From Marchantia polymorpha subsp. ruderalis (taxonomy: Eukaryota; Streptophyta; Marchantiopsida; Marchantiales; Marchantiaceae): a stretch of DNA of 64,000 nt. The stretch lies in NCBI GenBank assembly GCA_037833965.1, contig AP031354.1, positions 32,838,001 through 32,902,000 of the forward strand, written 5' to 3'. Below are positions 32,760-45,935 of this stretch, one piece after another. The position numbers and the translations under genes are program-made. The stretch's first letter is position 1; each line of letters begins with the position of its first letter. The notes under the pieces are model-generated. The model was not told where the DNA came from. It made no database searches and worked only from the letters and a program-made list of their open reading frames with translations.

Positions 32760-35380
32760 TCTCCTCCTTCTCGTACCGCCTCCTACTCCTGTCTCCGACC
32801 TCCCAGTATCCATCATCCCTTCATCGTCCCTCCGGAAACCACACTCCCTTAATCACTCATTACTCATGCCTCCCAATCGCTCGTCCAGATTCGGATCCCT
32901 CCTTCCACCGCTCAATTGCTAGATCGATCCATCAGAGAGATTTACTCCCCCTGCGCCAAGAATCAGTGGCTGACTGGAGCTCGCCTCAGCTCAATAGCGC
33001 CGTTCCTGTCCTGTCATGTCCTCGCCACATTTCCGAGCGTGGTCCGAAACTGTTGCAATGAATCGATCGAGCCGGAACCGCCGAAAGAAACTCAACGGAA
33101 CTCACTCGCCTAAGGCATGAGGAAAGAAATGCGACGAATGGGCCTTACTGCTCCTTTTCATTGCCTGTACTCTTCTGTCGTCTGTCTGTCTGTCACAGTC
33201 TGTATTGCCTTTGCTGTTCTTCTACGGTCTGCCTCTCTCCCCCACAAGGACCCCGCGAGACCGAGATAGCTATAACTATATATAGTGGTGCAATGGATAA
33301 CGGCATGTTCACGTTGTGCTCCTCCTCTGTAGGTGGATCTGGCTCTGGATTTCGGCTTTCCAGTCACCTGTGAAAGTCCTGTGGCTCACAAGTTTCTGGC
33401 CTGAATCGCGAATTTGTATTTCAGATGTTTATACTACTTCTCCCGTGCTCTGGAAATGTGTACACTGAGCGAGGGGTTAGGTCTAAGTAGATTACATCAA
33501 GTAGCAAGTCAAGCAGTTCTGATTCACATTCAAAAAGTTCGCCTCACCCTGTGCCACCTTCCTTCCAGAGATGACTGCAAGGTCAGCTCTGAATGCACGG
33601 GTTTCTGTTTGGATTCTCTGTCATATCTGTCCACGTACTAGGAGCCAATATGGGTTGATCGTGTGCTACGTCAAAATCCTCCATGCATGATAGCCTTAAG
33701 TTCAGAGTGTACCAAGAAATATGGTAGAAAGATACCCCTCAAGTCGCACATGAATGGTGATAGGGCCCCAAGAATGTAATGAATGTGATATTTCACCTAA
33801 CACTTCCTAACACTTCCTAACACTTCACAAAGTCTACAATTTAAAGAAGTATCGAGAAATCATCACTTGAGCGCTCAACAATGGATTGTACCGTATGTAG
33901 AACGATCGATATACTCAATATAATATATGCTAACTAACATGCCAAAGAAACTGATAGATAAAATAATCTGCTGTTGAAAAAGTCGACTCTTGAGTGCTGC
34001 ATGTTAGTGCGTATATTTTCTTCTGTTTTTGAATTAACATGCTACGTGATTCATGACTGTGTGTTTCGTTCCTTCCAGAGCGAGTGAGATACCACCCTTC
34101 AAACCGTCAGAGTTTTAGATATTATTCCGATTCCTGTTTACAATCATACCTCTCTCACATATTCCAAAAAGGGTTTTGATCCAATGCAAGCGATGAACAA
34201 AGTGTATATTCGAAATACTGGTGCAGTTAGTGAAAACAGTCACCGTTCGAGATTCACTCAGATGTGATTGTGGGCGATGCTTGCTTTTGACTTGTTGCTT
34301 TATTTCTTGACGTGGCTGCCAAAGGTGACGCGGCCCTCTATTTCATGCATTGACAATATGCTTGCAACCACAGTACCGGCCACTGGCACAACACACACGA
34401 AACCCTCCCCACCCTTCGCGAATGTCTGTTCAAAGAGAACATCCGGTTTTGTTTATGGCTGTTAAAAAACTTCTTTTAGAATGACAGAACCCAAGTTTCG
34501 GATCGTCTCAAGAAATTAAAACATGAGACATGATGGGATCTTCCTATACTTCTATTTTTTATGATTACTTTGCTCTCTCGCTCTTCCAAAATTCGTGAGG
34601 GAGAAGACACTTTCATGGAGTTCGGCCCCACTTGACCTTTAAGCATTAAAAAAATAAAATTATGTAGGATAACTTCCTGGATCTACATATGAAAAGAATT
34701 CCGAAAATTCAAAATATCAGAACACATTCAATAAATAATCACTCGATTATAAAAAATACAAGGTACAGCCACTGCTCACTTGGCACAGGAAGCGTCGGTG
34801 AAGCTGCGCCAATAGGCACTGACTGCCTCTGATTGGCTGAGCCTGAAGGGCAAATGAGCTCAGCGCGACTCGTCCATTTAAAGTGTACGGTACGCCGCTG
34901 ACTAGCGGGATCGAGTACGCATTCGTTTGATAGACATTCACGACGCCTTCGCCTCATCACGACGAGGAGTCTGGGACGGCGCCGAAAGGGGAACTGGAGC
35001 GCAGCAATCACGCAATACACGGAACCGCGACCTCATGCGAACGCTGTGGCACCAGCTTGACGACGAACGGAGTGCAGTGGCGCGTCTGGGGAAACGGACC
35101 AGATGGCAGGACCGATGCATCGATGTACGGAGCCAGTAGATTGCGTGACAGAAGCAGCTTGTTTGTCAGCCCGACGGACTGCCAAACCCGCCTTGCTGAC
35201 GTCGTGGAATGTTCACATCGTTTGACGACATGAAGGCGCGGTAGGCCGATTGATGCTTCTCGGACGCTCACAGACGCTCACACGTCGAAACGAGTCATGG
35301 AAGTTCGTTGTCATTGCTTAACGGATCGAAGAGGGTTTCGTTGAATTTTCGTGCGGTGTATGTTCACCACCGCGCGGCAC
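32760..35380. other. Intergenic region between divergent genes
   Basis: The left part (32760-33120) is CT/TCC-rich and probably the promoter and leader of the minus-strand coiled-coil gene. A 10-bp unit (cctaacactt) is repeated three times at about 33797-33828. A GC-rich patch at 34770-35330 directly precedes the WD40 gene and is probably its promoter and 5' UTR. ORFs there are short and unassigned. Confidence 0.45.
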
Positions 35381-35381
35381 T

Positions 35382-38300
35382 ATGAAGCCAGTTTTTAAAT
35401 TGAAGGCTCACACTGGCTCCGTTCTGTGTTGTGAATTCCCCACTGCTTCTCCCGATTCGGTCATCTCCTCTAGTGAGGTATGCTTTACAGACGATGAATG
35501 CATCTTCGAAATCGTTTCAGTTGATAAGTCCTGTCAAATTCTCTTGAAGGAGAGGTCGTTGTGACTGCAAGTATTTCTTTCCATGCCCTGGGCCTTCTCT
35601 TTATCTTATAAATTTTCCTTCAGTTCACGTAGGTGAAATATATAGCCAGATCGGTATCTATATTGTCCCCGTTCTGTTTAAAAAGTGCCGGAAAATTGAA
35701 AATTTCCCAGTTGCAAAGTGCTTTCTACAATTATTAAGTGCTTACAGGGGTTAACACTCGCAATGCGGTTGTCTTACATCTCACCCGAAAGAAAAATCAG
35801 GAAATGTGGGAGGGCAGCCCTTAACAATTTTTTCGTTTTGTTCTATGAGACCTTTCTGAAGTGCATACATTACCTACTTATTGTCATGCCTTACATGAGC
35901 TCAGCTGGTTTTGCTGCGCGACTAAAAACTACCCATATCCATTGTAGTTACAATAAACTCAATGGAAAACGGTAGCAACTGTACAAAGCAAGTGTGAAGG
36001 CCCTGCTTAATTGATAAGCAATAGCAGAATAAAGAATTGCTATGTTAGGCCGTATTTGGTGTTATAATTTGTCCTTCTAAGAGAGCTTGTAACTTGTCCT
36101 TCACCTTGGTCATGTTGGGTTCTCAGGATGGCAGTGTGCGCGTTTTCGACCTGCGTAGCAAAGGCTGTGTTGTGACCCTGAATATTTCTAGTGGAGACGC
36201 TGTTACATCCATTTGTTTAAAAAATGGTAAGGTTACCGGATGCAGCAATTCCTCGTTCTAAACATGTTAGAAAGACACATTTGAAAAGAATACATGAGAA
36301 TGCATGGGACGTTGACTGAGAATCGCATCGTATCTTATGCAGTAGTTTCAAAGTGTTTTCTTTCTCGTCCTGGCTCAAATGCATGGTGATCAGTTCATCC
36401 ATCAAACCTTCTGTGTCGACAGTTGCTGTACTAGTCGCTTTTCATATGCTACCAGGTTATTGCTCTTTCGTTGTGTTCGAAACTATGAAATTTCAATCGC
36501 TGCGCTGTGGAGTATTCGCATATCGTTTTTGCGTGAGTATAATTGCAGATACTTACTTGCGAGTACAATCTCCACCTCTTGAGTATGATACATTACACTA
36601 GATATACGCGTAAGATAAATCTTTGTTCGAACTTTCCAAGATTGAACTTAATATCTGGCATGTAAGGCGTGCTGTTAAGAGCTTATCCCTACCTCTGAAG
36701 TTCACTCTCCATGCGATTGTGGTACATGTTGAAGCTCATTGTCGAAGCTATTCCTCTATTTTTTGCTTTTGATCTTCCTTGCATCATATTTGAAGCAAGT
36801 AAGTAGATAGGCGTTTTCTTAGTTTTCTTAGTTTCCTTGTTGTTATTTTCTTAGTCACGTAAGAACTGATAAGTTACCGGACATACCCTGTACTGTTTAT
36901 CAGTCGTTAGAAGATTTTTTGCACTTTCCTGTTCTCATAATTTTGGAGGGACTGATCTCTTTTGCTCTCGGCAGTCTTATGATATCTCTCTCTCTATGAT
37001 TTGGTTGTCTTTGTTTGGGTACTCAATAGCACAAGTACCTGGGTGTTGGTGCTGTCTTTCAGGAGATAGCAGTCAACTGTATTGCGCTGCTGGCAATACC
37101 GTCCATTCTTTCGACATTCGTCTGGTATTTTCCCTCATCTGCAGCCGATCATTCCAGCAAGATTTGAACTGTAATAAAGTCGGTCGGGTGGTTTCCTTGA
37201 CGGTGTGTTCGCTATAGAGGTTTGGGTGTTTAGGAGAGATGAGATGGATCGAAAGAAGTTGTGCTATTACGAGTTCGAGTCCGTTCTATGAGGTTTAGGT
37301 CAGTCTGGATAGACTTGCACATCCACAAATCGTAGGTAAGGGCTTGAGGAACAGGTTGTTCTATCTGTTTTTACAGTCTTGAACCTTTGTAAATGATTCT
37401 CAGTGCATTTGGTCTTAGCGTTTGATTAGATGTGTTAATATGGGTCCTCAACTGCTATTGTTTTGGAGGGATCTTCGGGCAGAGAACTGCAGAAGTATGA
37501 CCACAACACGGACGAGATCAATCAGGTGAATACATACTAACCTCTTCTGATACTTTCTCCTGTCATAATTGTACGGTATATTTCTTTACTCTGCTTCGAT
37601 TGTTTTTGACAGAGTTGAAGTAGGGGCAGAAGAGCTGGGATCAGTGGCCGGGATCCATTATCTTCAGGGACAGAAAAACGAGGATATTGTCTTTCGTACT
37701 TGCTTCTCCGTTAAAAGGAGTAGATACCCATAAAACAGTGTTTCTGTTGTATGTGAGGAGACATTACCAGAGAAATCTTTGTAACTCAAGTAACAACTGA
37801 AAATGAAGCGTCACTCTCTTCAAACTTAAGAAACTGGACTTGCATGATTAAACTTAAGCTATCATTGAGCTTTCACTCTTGTATTTAGGATTGATTGATC
37901 AATTGGTAAACGCCGTTTGCTCACATCTTTTGTTTCAATTTTCTCAGGTTGCGTTGAATAGAAATGCTACATATATGGCTGCTGCGGACGATTCAGGCGA
38001 GATAAAGGTAGACTTTTCTTAGTTCCTGTTTATCCATTCCCTGTATCGTAAGAGACGAAGCTGGGTATTAGCCAGGAAACTGACGGTCGGTTTTTTTACC
38101 TCGCACACCGAATTTATGCTGGAGAAGATGCTGCTGTACCCGTAAAGTACAGTAGTGTCTTCCTGGAGAAGTAAATTTCTCCAGTTTACCTGCAAGTTTA
38201 TCATGCCTTCACACCTTGTGATGTCGGGACACCCTTTTGGTTGGCGCTTAAGTGTGTGGTATGTCCAGACGTGATTAAGACTTGCTTGAATTATGCTATA

Positions 38301-41300
38301 TATTGTACTAGTTCATTTTAAGTATCATCTAAATATTCTTTGCCAAGTATAAAGGCCTGTCCATTTAAAGTGGAGACGAACGTTAATACTTGTTACTCCT
38401 AAAAATGATTAACAGCACAGAGGTGATCATTTAGTTATCAACAAGTCATGGAGTATAGCATCGTTGTCATTTCGTTAGTTGTTATTTTATTGGTTAGGTT
38501 AGGAGGACATTATTCAGGGAGCATGACCAACTAGTTGAAACTCTGATAGTTGATTTTTGTAGTTATGCAGATTATTGACCTAAACAATAACAAGCTGTAC
38601 AAGACACTTCGGGGAGTGCACACGAATGTATCCAGTTTGCCTCTATTTTTCTAGTGTATTGCTGTTTCTGTTGCATGCCGTCTCGATTATGTCGATTAGG
38701 GTTTGCTCAGTGAGTACGTGCCTGTAGCAGTTTTACAATAAACCCAGTATGTAGAAGGACGTTTGTAGAATTTGAACTAGGTATTTCACGATCAGCGTAT
38801 ATAATCCACTATAAGACACGAGAAACAGGATATTGGGTATAACCCGGTGCATGTGTAGTTAAGTCAAAGTGTCATCAGAGTAGGTGTACTGCATATAGGA
38901 CATGAGGGATGTAATATGCTTTTCATTTCTCAATGTGTTTGTTATGTAACCATATTTATTATGTGATGAAGGCAGAAGACCTTGTTAGAGAAGTAACAAT
39001 TGCTGAAAACCAGATGATCTACGTACATGCCTTAACTTTCCTACCAGATATGCAGCGCCGTTCAGTTTCATCCGCAAAAGCCGTGGGAAGGTAAGTCTCC
39101 TCCCGACATCAACACCCTTTTTGTCGAAGAAAGTGTGGACTCTGAAATTCTTTAATGACGATGAAGTTGGTATTGTAGTCGAACATAGATGCTTTACTCC
39201 CAACCTTTACAGTTTCAAATGCTTCCGCCCTGGCGGTGTTATATTTTAGATGACAATAAAATGGCAAGCTGATGATGCTCCCACCTTTTTGAATGAGGTG
39301 GAGGTGTTAGGACTCTCGCTCTTTACGTATATACTGAAGATAGATCAAGCTAGTTCCCCAACTTGAGTCATTCTGCCACCACGAAAGTTTTGGCACCTGC
39401 AGTATCGGATGTGACTTCGTTTATTTGCTCGTCGTTGAGTGCTCTTTTCTCTTCTTCGTTCAGTTTTTCTACAACTTCGTCCACTCTATTTCTTTCTGGT
39501 TTTCGTATAAAGCTCATCGGAATAGTTTTTTTTTCGACTTGTGCGTGATGGTCTTCAGGTCATGACAAGCACTTGATGATCAGTACTGTCTGGAATGGTT
39601 CAACATTGAGATCAGTGTACTGCACTGATCACTTTTTCATATTATTGATTAGTGACATGTATAATTTGATGTTCTTATTGTTGTTCATATTCCGGTCTGG
39701 CTGCAGTTATATCAGGAGGTTTGGATTCCAAAATTGTAAAATGGGATATTTCAAAGGGGAGACAGCTGAAGATAGTAGACCCTGGTAAGCCTGAATATGA
39801 GTATAATTATTACGGATACAATATAATTCGGAATATATCATGGAACAGATCAGATTCGTCATTTATGCCACTGTTCTACCGTAGCTGTCACTTTCGGGTC
39901 ACTCAGTCGAGTTAATCACATAACACGAACGAAAACATAAATGTTTTTTGTTTTTTACTTTACTAGATATTTTGAGTTCGAACAGTGTCGGACAAATGTG
40001 CAACCCACCCTTTGTTCACGCACTGGCAACTCATGGAGACAGTTCGGGAGAGATGGGCCGACTGCTTGCTGTTGCCAGAGGAGATGGTGCTGTGGAAGTG
40101 TACGATTTAGGATTTCAAAGTGAGACTCCTACAAAGGTTAAGGGTTTGAAGAGCGGAAGGAGCACAACAACTAACGCGGATGGTGAGAGGAAAGAACTAG
40201 CTCTGAAATCTGGACTCCAATGTCGACTTAGTGCTGATAATGGTGGACACCTTACAGCTGTATCCTCTGTGTAAGTACCCTGCAAATCTTGAGGTTCATG
40301 CGGATATTACCTTCTGATGCAATCACCAGTCCTTATCTTTTGTTGTTTCTCTTTTTACCCGTTTTATCTGACTACTCTGTCAGTGTCGATAGTGGCCAAA
40401 ATTATACTGGAACTGGTTTAGAGTATGTGGGTCATAGCCCTGTAGTTCTGAGTTCATCCTACTGAAGAATTTGACGGATTAAATGAACCAAACATACATA
40501 GAGAATACAGAATAGAAACCTGCAAGTCAGTTGCTGAAAAGTGAGCAAATGGCCACAATCCAAGGGTGGAATGGACGTGTCAGAAAATGATACATGGCTT
40601 AACAAGAAATGAGTGCACACGCATTGACATAGCAACGTGCGGTATGCTTCCTTGAAGCCAATGTGGGAGAGGAACCAGGGTACGTCAACAACACCTACCT
40701 GACAGACATTACTCCATCACATGACCCTGGCTGCGTTACCAGTAAGTACCGGGATGGAAAGGTTTCTGCGTTGAACCACAGGGGGGTTGATGAGAACTCA
40801 AATCAACAGATCGCGGAGATTTTTAACTACTTTTTCCCAGACCTATTGTAGTTCTTGGTCAATTTAAAATTGGTCCCCAAACATCATACGTTCGTAAGTG
40901 CTTAATGAGGGCAAGGAGTTCATGGAAAGAAATCCCCATGCAGAAGCTGAAACGGGACCTGACTCAAGTGTATCGAGGGTCTCAGTATGAACGTGGATGG
41001 TTGGTCAGATCAGTTGAAGGAACAATGTTTCTGCACGAACAAAGAGAAGAGAGGCTGAAGTATATTCATTTTATTATTTCAGGACCTTTGCCAGGTTTGG
41101 AGAGAGGGGACGATACCTGTTGTCAGGAGGAAATGACGGACTTATAAAGCTGTGGGACTGGGCTAGTTCAAATTTCGAGGGCACTATGGCTGTAGAAGGA
41201 GCACCTTTGACCTTAAGTATACATCATGGTAAAAAGGTACGTACGTCACCTCCGACTTTGGCGATGAATTGTGAACGATTGAAAGGTTGTTTCCTGGATC

Positions 41301-41581
41301 ATGTATCTAGCGCTCTTGCTAATTGTAAACTTACGTGATCTCATTTGGATATCATTATCAATGATATAGGAAACAGGCACATTTATCTCGATATTTTTGT
41401 CTTCGCAGAACATTTCCTCTTTGCTCCTTCGCTTATCGAGGTCTCCAGGTTAAAACATGAATTTATATTTTCTGTTCTGGACCTGTGGCAGATAAATTGG
41501 CTGAGCACTATCGACAACAATCGGGTGAATATAGCCGTCGCTGATACATCAAAGGTTTTGAGTCTGTATCATGTCTTGTAA
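35382..41581 (+). CDS. WD40-repeat protein, WDR53-like
   Basis: Eleven exons join in phase: 35382-35477, 36127-36226, 37063-37124, 37469-37525, 37948-38007, 38571-38627, 39048-39090, 39707-39784, 39967-40270, 41083-41236, 41492-41581 (366 residues). WD-type blades include KAHTGSVLCCEFP, DGSVRVFDLRSKG, NTVHSFDIRL, MAAADDSGEIKIIDL, HTNICSAVQFHPQ followed by VISGGLDSKIVKWDISKG, a long divergent segment (GRLLAVARGDGAVEVYDLG), LLSGGNDGLIKLWDW, and NRVNIAVADTSKVLSLYHVL. Order and length match WDR53, a beta-propeller thought to act as a substrate receptor of CUL4-DDB1 ubiquitin ligases; that role here is inferred from the family. The final TAA overlaps a donor-like ttGTAAGG, and splicing to an exon near 42503 would give a basic C-terminus instead. 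Confidence 0.85.
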
Positions 41582-41589
41582 GGGCAATT

Positions 41590-44500
41590 CAATTGCTGCG
41601 ATTTCAATCAAATCTTTAATTCGCTTGCTGCGGGAAAACTTTGGCCTTTTCTGAAGTCCTTGTTGTCACCCTCTAGCAAAGCTGGTCTGCATGCTTTTTC
41701 TCAATCTGGATGGTGTGGGGTCTTGAAATCATCCTCTGTCTTTGATTGATCAAATGAACAGTTGTGCCCGCAATTGAAGTAGAGATTATATAGCTGGATG
41801 GATGAAGAGTTGATGGATTTCCGTAAGGATTTGGCTTTCAACACACAACAAATGAGGGGTTTTAGCTGTATCGATAATTATTATTTCACTGCTTGGCTGC
41901 TTACGGAAGCCCATTTTTTCGTCAAAGGAGCTTCCTATCTCAACTTCTGCTTTGAAGCTCAGAATTTATCTGAGTAAAAGTTTGGAAACTCTCAGCAAAT
42001 TGATTGCCTGTATGAAAGAAGTGAGATGAACTTGACCACAATACAAATTTGTTCGTAAAACTTGATTTATTTCAGTGTGCTATACGTAGGTTGCAAGTGA
42101 GGACTTGATTTAGTTCTGTCCTGAAGTTAAGATGATGGTGAATGGTAGTCGAGAATGTAGATCTATCTACAAGAACATCTTCAACGATCAGTTTGATTCG
42201 GTGACAAGAAGTTGAGTACATTACTGTCGCATAACATAAGAGATGGATTGGAGAAGGCAGGCAACCGGTGAGAGTAGCAGATTCGTTAGAGCAAGGGGTG
42301 AAGGAGTATTTTACTGATAGGTAATCCCGGAGTAAGTAGTTGATGTTTGTATTGCACTTTCTAAGGCGTTTTGAAAGAATGAAGTGATATGCATTGAATG
42401 TATTAGTTCATTCACCTCAATATCTCGAAATAACCGAACGAGAAGGCTGACGAGGGAAAGAATGTAACGATTGCCTTACCTTTCACAAAGGGTATGAGGC
42501 CAGCAGCAGCAAAGAAAACCCGGCCCGAAAGCACAAAAGGAGGAGAAATTAAATTGAGCAAATCACTCACAAGTTTACACTGGTCTGGATTTTACCGAGT
42601 CAATTTTATGTGTTACTGGCCTGGCCAACTAAATGCTAATTATCAAAATCTACAGAAATTTTGTGGGGTTTTAATTAAATATACTTTCCTAATCATAAGT
42701 TAGATCAGATTATTAAAGTTGAAATGAGTAAACCTACAGAAGGTTAGTCAAATTAACAAAGTTCATATGAGTAAATCTACAGAATGTTTGTCAAATCAAT
42801 AAAGTTTAAATGAGTAAGTCTACAGAAAGTTTTTTTTAAATAATAAAGTTCATTGAGTAAATCTACAGAATGTTTGTCAAATTAGTATTATGAAACTTTA
42901 ATTCATATGAAACTTTGAATGTAGCTGTGAGGAAACAAACAAAGATCAAATTCATTTCCATTGAACACAAAATGTATGAATGTATTAAGAATTTCAGATT
43001 TCGCATGTGGCATAGTGCACGAAAGTCTATTGCTTTCCACCAAGTCCATATCACATTCATATTCACTTCCAACTTTTATATTATGTTGAAACCTGAAAAG
43101 CATTTATTCTGACTACAGTGAAGTTTGAATCGTGATTTTCTGTTCGTTTCTTCATGCTGCCCCAATCATTCGTGGTAGCTAAACTATGAGTTTGCTTCAA
43201 GATAAATTTTACCTTAAATCACAGTACTTGATGAATCTATTTTTTCCCCATTTTTGTTCATGTTCACCTAAGAAGCTAAGTCTACAGGGGCTGCGAGCCC
43301 AACCCAAGGGTCATACGAGCTGAATCATTACACCCCCACTCTATCGCTTGCTGAAATATATTTGGGGTCAAGCTCAGAAACCTTTGTCAAAAAGCAATAA
43401 AGTGGGAGAAAGGGAGACCTCTCATACCAACGTCATCTATGAGTGAATCTTCTTCACCAGTGGAGAAACAAGTTGTTAGTGTAGATATTTCATCCTAATT
43501 GTGCACACCTCAGCGGAGATTCATCAAAGCCTACACTGTCGATGGTAAAATCAAAGCACGGTACCCCCTGCCGTAGGGAAAAGCTCTTCTATAGGGCGAA
43601 ATTTCGGGACCCACTCTCAAGCAAAGTACGACCACCGGAGTAACGCAAGAGGGCCATCACAGCTGAAGTGGCTAGAGCAGAGCCAATATTAGCACTGCAG
43701 GACGAGATTCCATGAGTAAAAGACGCCTCTACGGGAAGGGTGGCCAAGTGGAAAAAAGAAAGAATGTGTAGACATCAAGGAGTAAAAGTATCAACCCCTA
43801 AATGATTGCCAATAGTTGGTATTTAAATGTATCACACTTGTTGGATATAATTTCAAAAATTTAAAAATTAGCTCCAATAAAACGTTCAATAAACAGCAGC
43901 AACTTCATGTGCTGTTGTTTGTTTTGAACTGTAACATATGACATGGCATAAGCTAGCGTGATTATTCTCCTTTGTCTAGCATCAGCCAAAGCTCATTCTA
44001 CACCAATGCATGCAGGATAACCATTCTACACCAATGCATGCAAGTTATTCAAAATAGGCTTGATGGATCTATTTATACATTTTATATATGATGAGTGGGC
44101 GTATCATATTCTCAAGCCTATTGTAAAGTTTGTAAACAACATATAAACTAGAGAAATCACTACTCTAGTATGATATTATATTCTTCATGCTCTACGAACG
44201 TACAGAAATATATCTTTTTATGTTAGAGGGACAAAGAGCTGAACTTTACTCATATCATTATAGATGAAAACCCTGGCTTTTTCCCTCCGTTCACTACCAA
44301 TCTAGAAAGATGATTTGTCCATTCACTAAATTCAATAGATTATGTAATCATATTTGCAATCATTATCTTGAAACAAATATAGATGTTTATCCACCTACTT
44401 GTATATGACTGAACGGTATTGGAATAATTATATGTTTGAAACAGAATAAAAACCTTTGTGATTCAAACAAAAATCGCTGTCAAAATAGTCTATTTCTCAT

Positions 44501-45350
44501 TCAAATCCTCAAATTGCAATTGCTATCTCTATTTGTATAGGAGTCCCTACTTTAGGTTAACATACACATTATAGTGAGGACTTAAAAATTCTTAAAATAG
44601 ATAATACATGTCCAGGAGACCTCGTGGCAACTTATTGCATAGTAAGAAAAAAGAAAAATTAGTCTCCTCATGAATAAACGAACATGCCTTCGAAAGTAAT
44701 TCGGAATGAACCCCTAGTTTTGTGAAATGAACATGAATGAATCTCTAATGAACATCTTTGTGAAATTTGTGATCTTAGATCTTCAAGTTTACAAAGTAAA
44801 ATAAAATAAAGTTGCTGTAGCTAGAATAAAACGTATGATAAGAACGTCATGCGCGAGAAGGTCCGTGAAGGGTCATGGTTTATTTCACGCTCGTTAGACC
44901 AAAACGCACTGACATTTCAAATGTGGAATGTTAACTATCCAAGGATTGTAATCATTAAAATAGCACATGTCTAAAAATAACACTGAAACTTAAAATAAGC
45001 ACACCATTTAATACTAATTTCAATAGGTTCCAATTTAACGGGAGCTATCAAAAAACCAGAAGAAAATCCAAACTCATGTGTTTGAGTTGATCGAATCATT
45101 GTAAAGCCTAGACAAGTTGTTTCACACGATTATGAAAATAGGTTCTACATTATATTCAATTTAGGTCTCATTAAAGCAGAGTATTCACTCTCTTTCCTTG
45201 ATAAAGCAGTATCGGAAAAAGTTCCATAATCACTCGCCCAATTCACTCTTTCTCTCTCAATGTGGGAAATTTGTAGCACTTTAAGAATCAATCGATGCCC
45301 ACTTAGCAACTGTCTCTCTCTCTATCTCACTCAAGGGTGACCCAAGCGTA
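41590..45350. other. Intergenic, mostly AT-rich
   Basis: A small GC-richer patch at 42494-42570 encodes a Lys/Arg-rich peptide that may be an alternative last exon of the WD40 gene. A 43-bp tandem array follows. A balanced-composition patch at about 43270-43780 has no recognisable gene. A 20-bp segment (attctacaccaatgcatgca) occurs twice about 29 bp apart near 43993-44041. The rest is AT-rich and empty. Confidence 0.4.
42726..42885. repeat. 43-bp tandem repeat, nearly four copies
   Basis: Units start with gagtaa(a/g)(c/t)ctacaga at 42726, 42769, 42812 and 42855, giving an exact 43-base period with a few substitutions per copy. A weaker half-copy may precede the first. The units are contiguous with no spacers, so this is a minisatellite and not a CRISPR array. 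Confidence 0.85.
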
Positions 45351-45935
45351 GATTGAAAAATCTTGTGGATGGAGGAGGCTATGTATGGAGTAGATCTGAC
45401 GTATGGATGGATTGTAAATATTCTGCGTCGGAGACTGCGGATTCGCTGTGGCAGCGCCGATGAGGGGTTTTAGATTCTAGCTCGGAGGAGCGGTCGGACT
45501 CGGGAGCTCCGGAGATTCACGGAGTTGCCGCGGCGATGGAGTCGCAGACGCGTGGGAAGTGTGCTCGAATGTCTCGCCAGCAGAAGAATCATGACGACGG
45601 TGGGTCGAGATTCTTCTTTCTCGTGCCCTCCAAGTTGGCCTCGTCACTGCTCAGGTCCGCGGCCCGCGTCGGGCCAAACTATCCCCGTCACGGTCAGCGA
45701 GCTGTCCGCGTACGATCCTATCTGATTGTGTTAGGACAGTCCCGAGCTGGGGTTCTTAAGACAGCGCTTCCGCTCCGATGACAGGCTCGCGCATCGTTTT
45801 CTTTCGGGTCTTTGCGACATCTTGAAAAGAGGAGGAGGAGGAGGAGGAGCAAATCAGGGTCAGTGCGTCGAGGGTTTGTTGCCCACTGTGCAGGAGATTC
45901 GGAGTCGGGAAGCAAGGAATTTGTTGGCTGCCAAG

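Noticed and set aside
40663-41147. Two ORFs inside intron 9 of the WD40 gene
   Set aside because: They break a well-supported intron whose flanking exons join in phase (GT/G), and their translations show no recognised domain.
42726-42885. Possible CRISPR-like array
   Set aside because: Units are contiguous with no unique spacers, and the genome is eukaryotic; it is a minisatellite.
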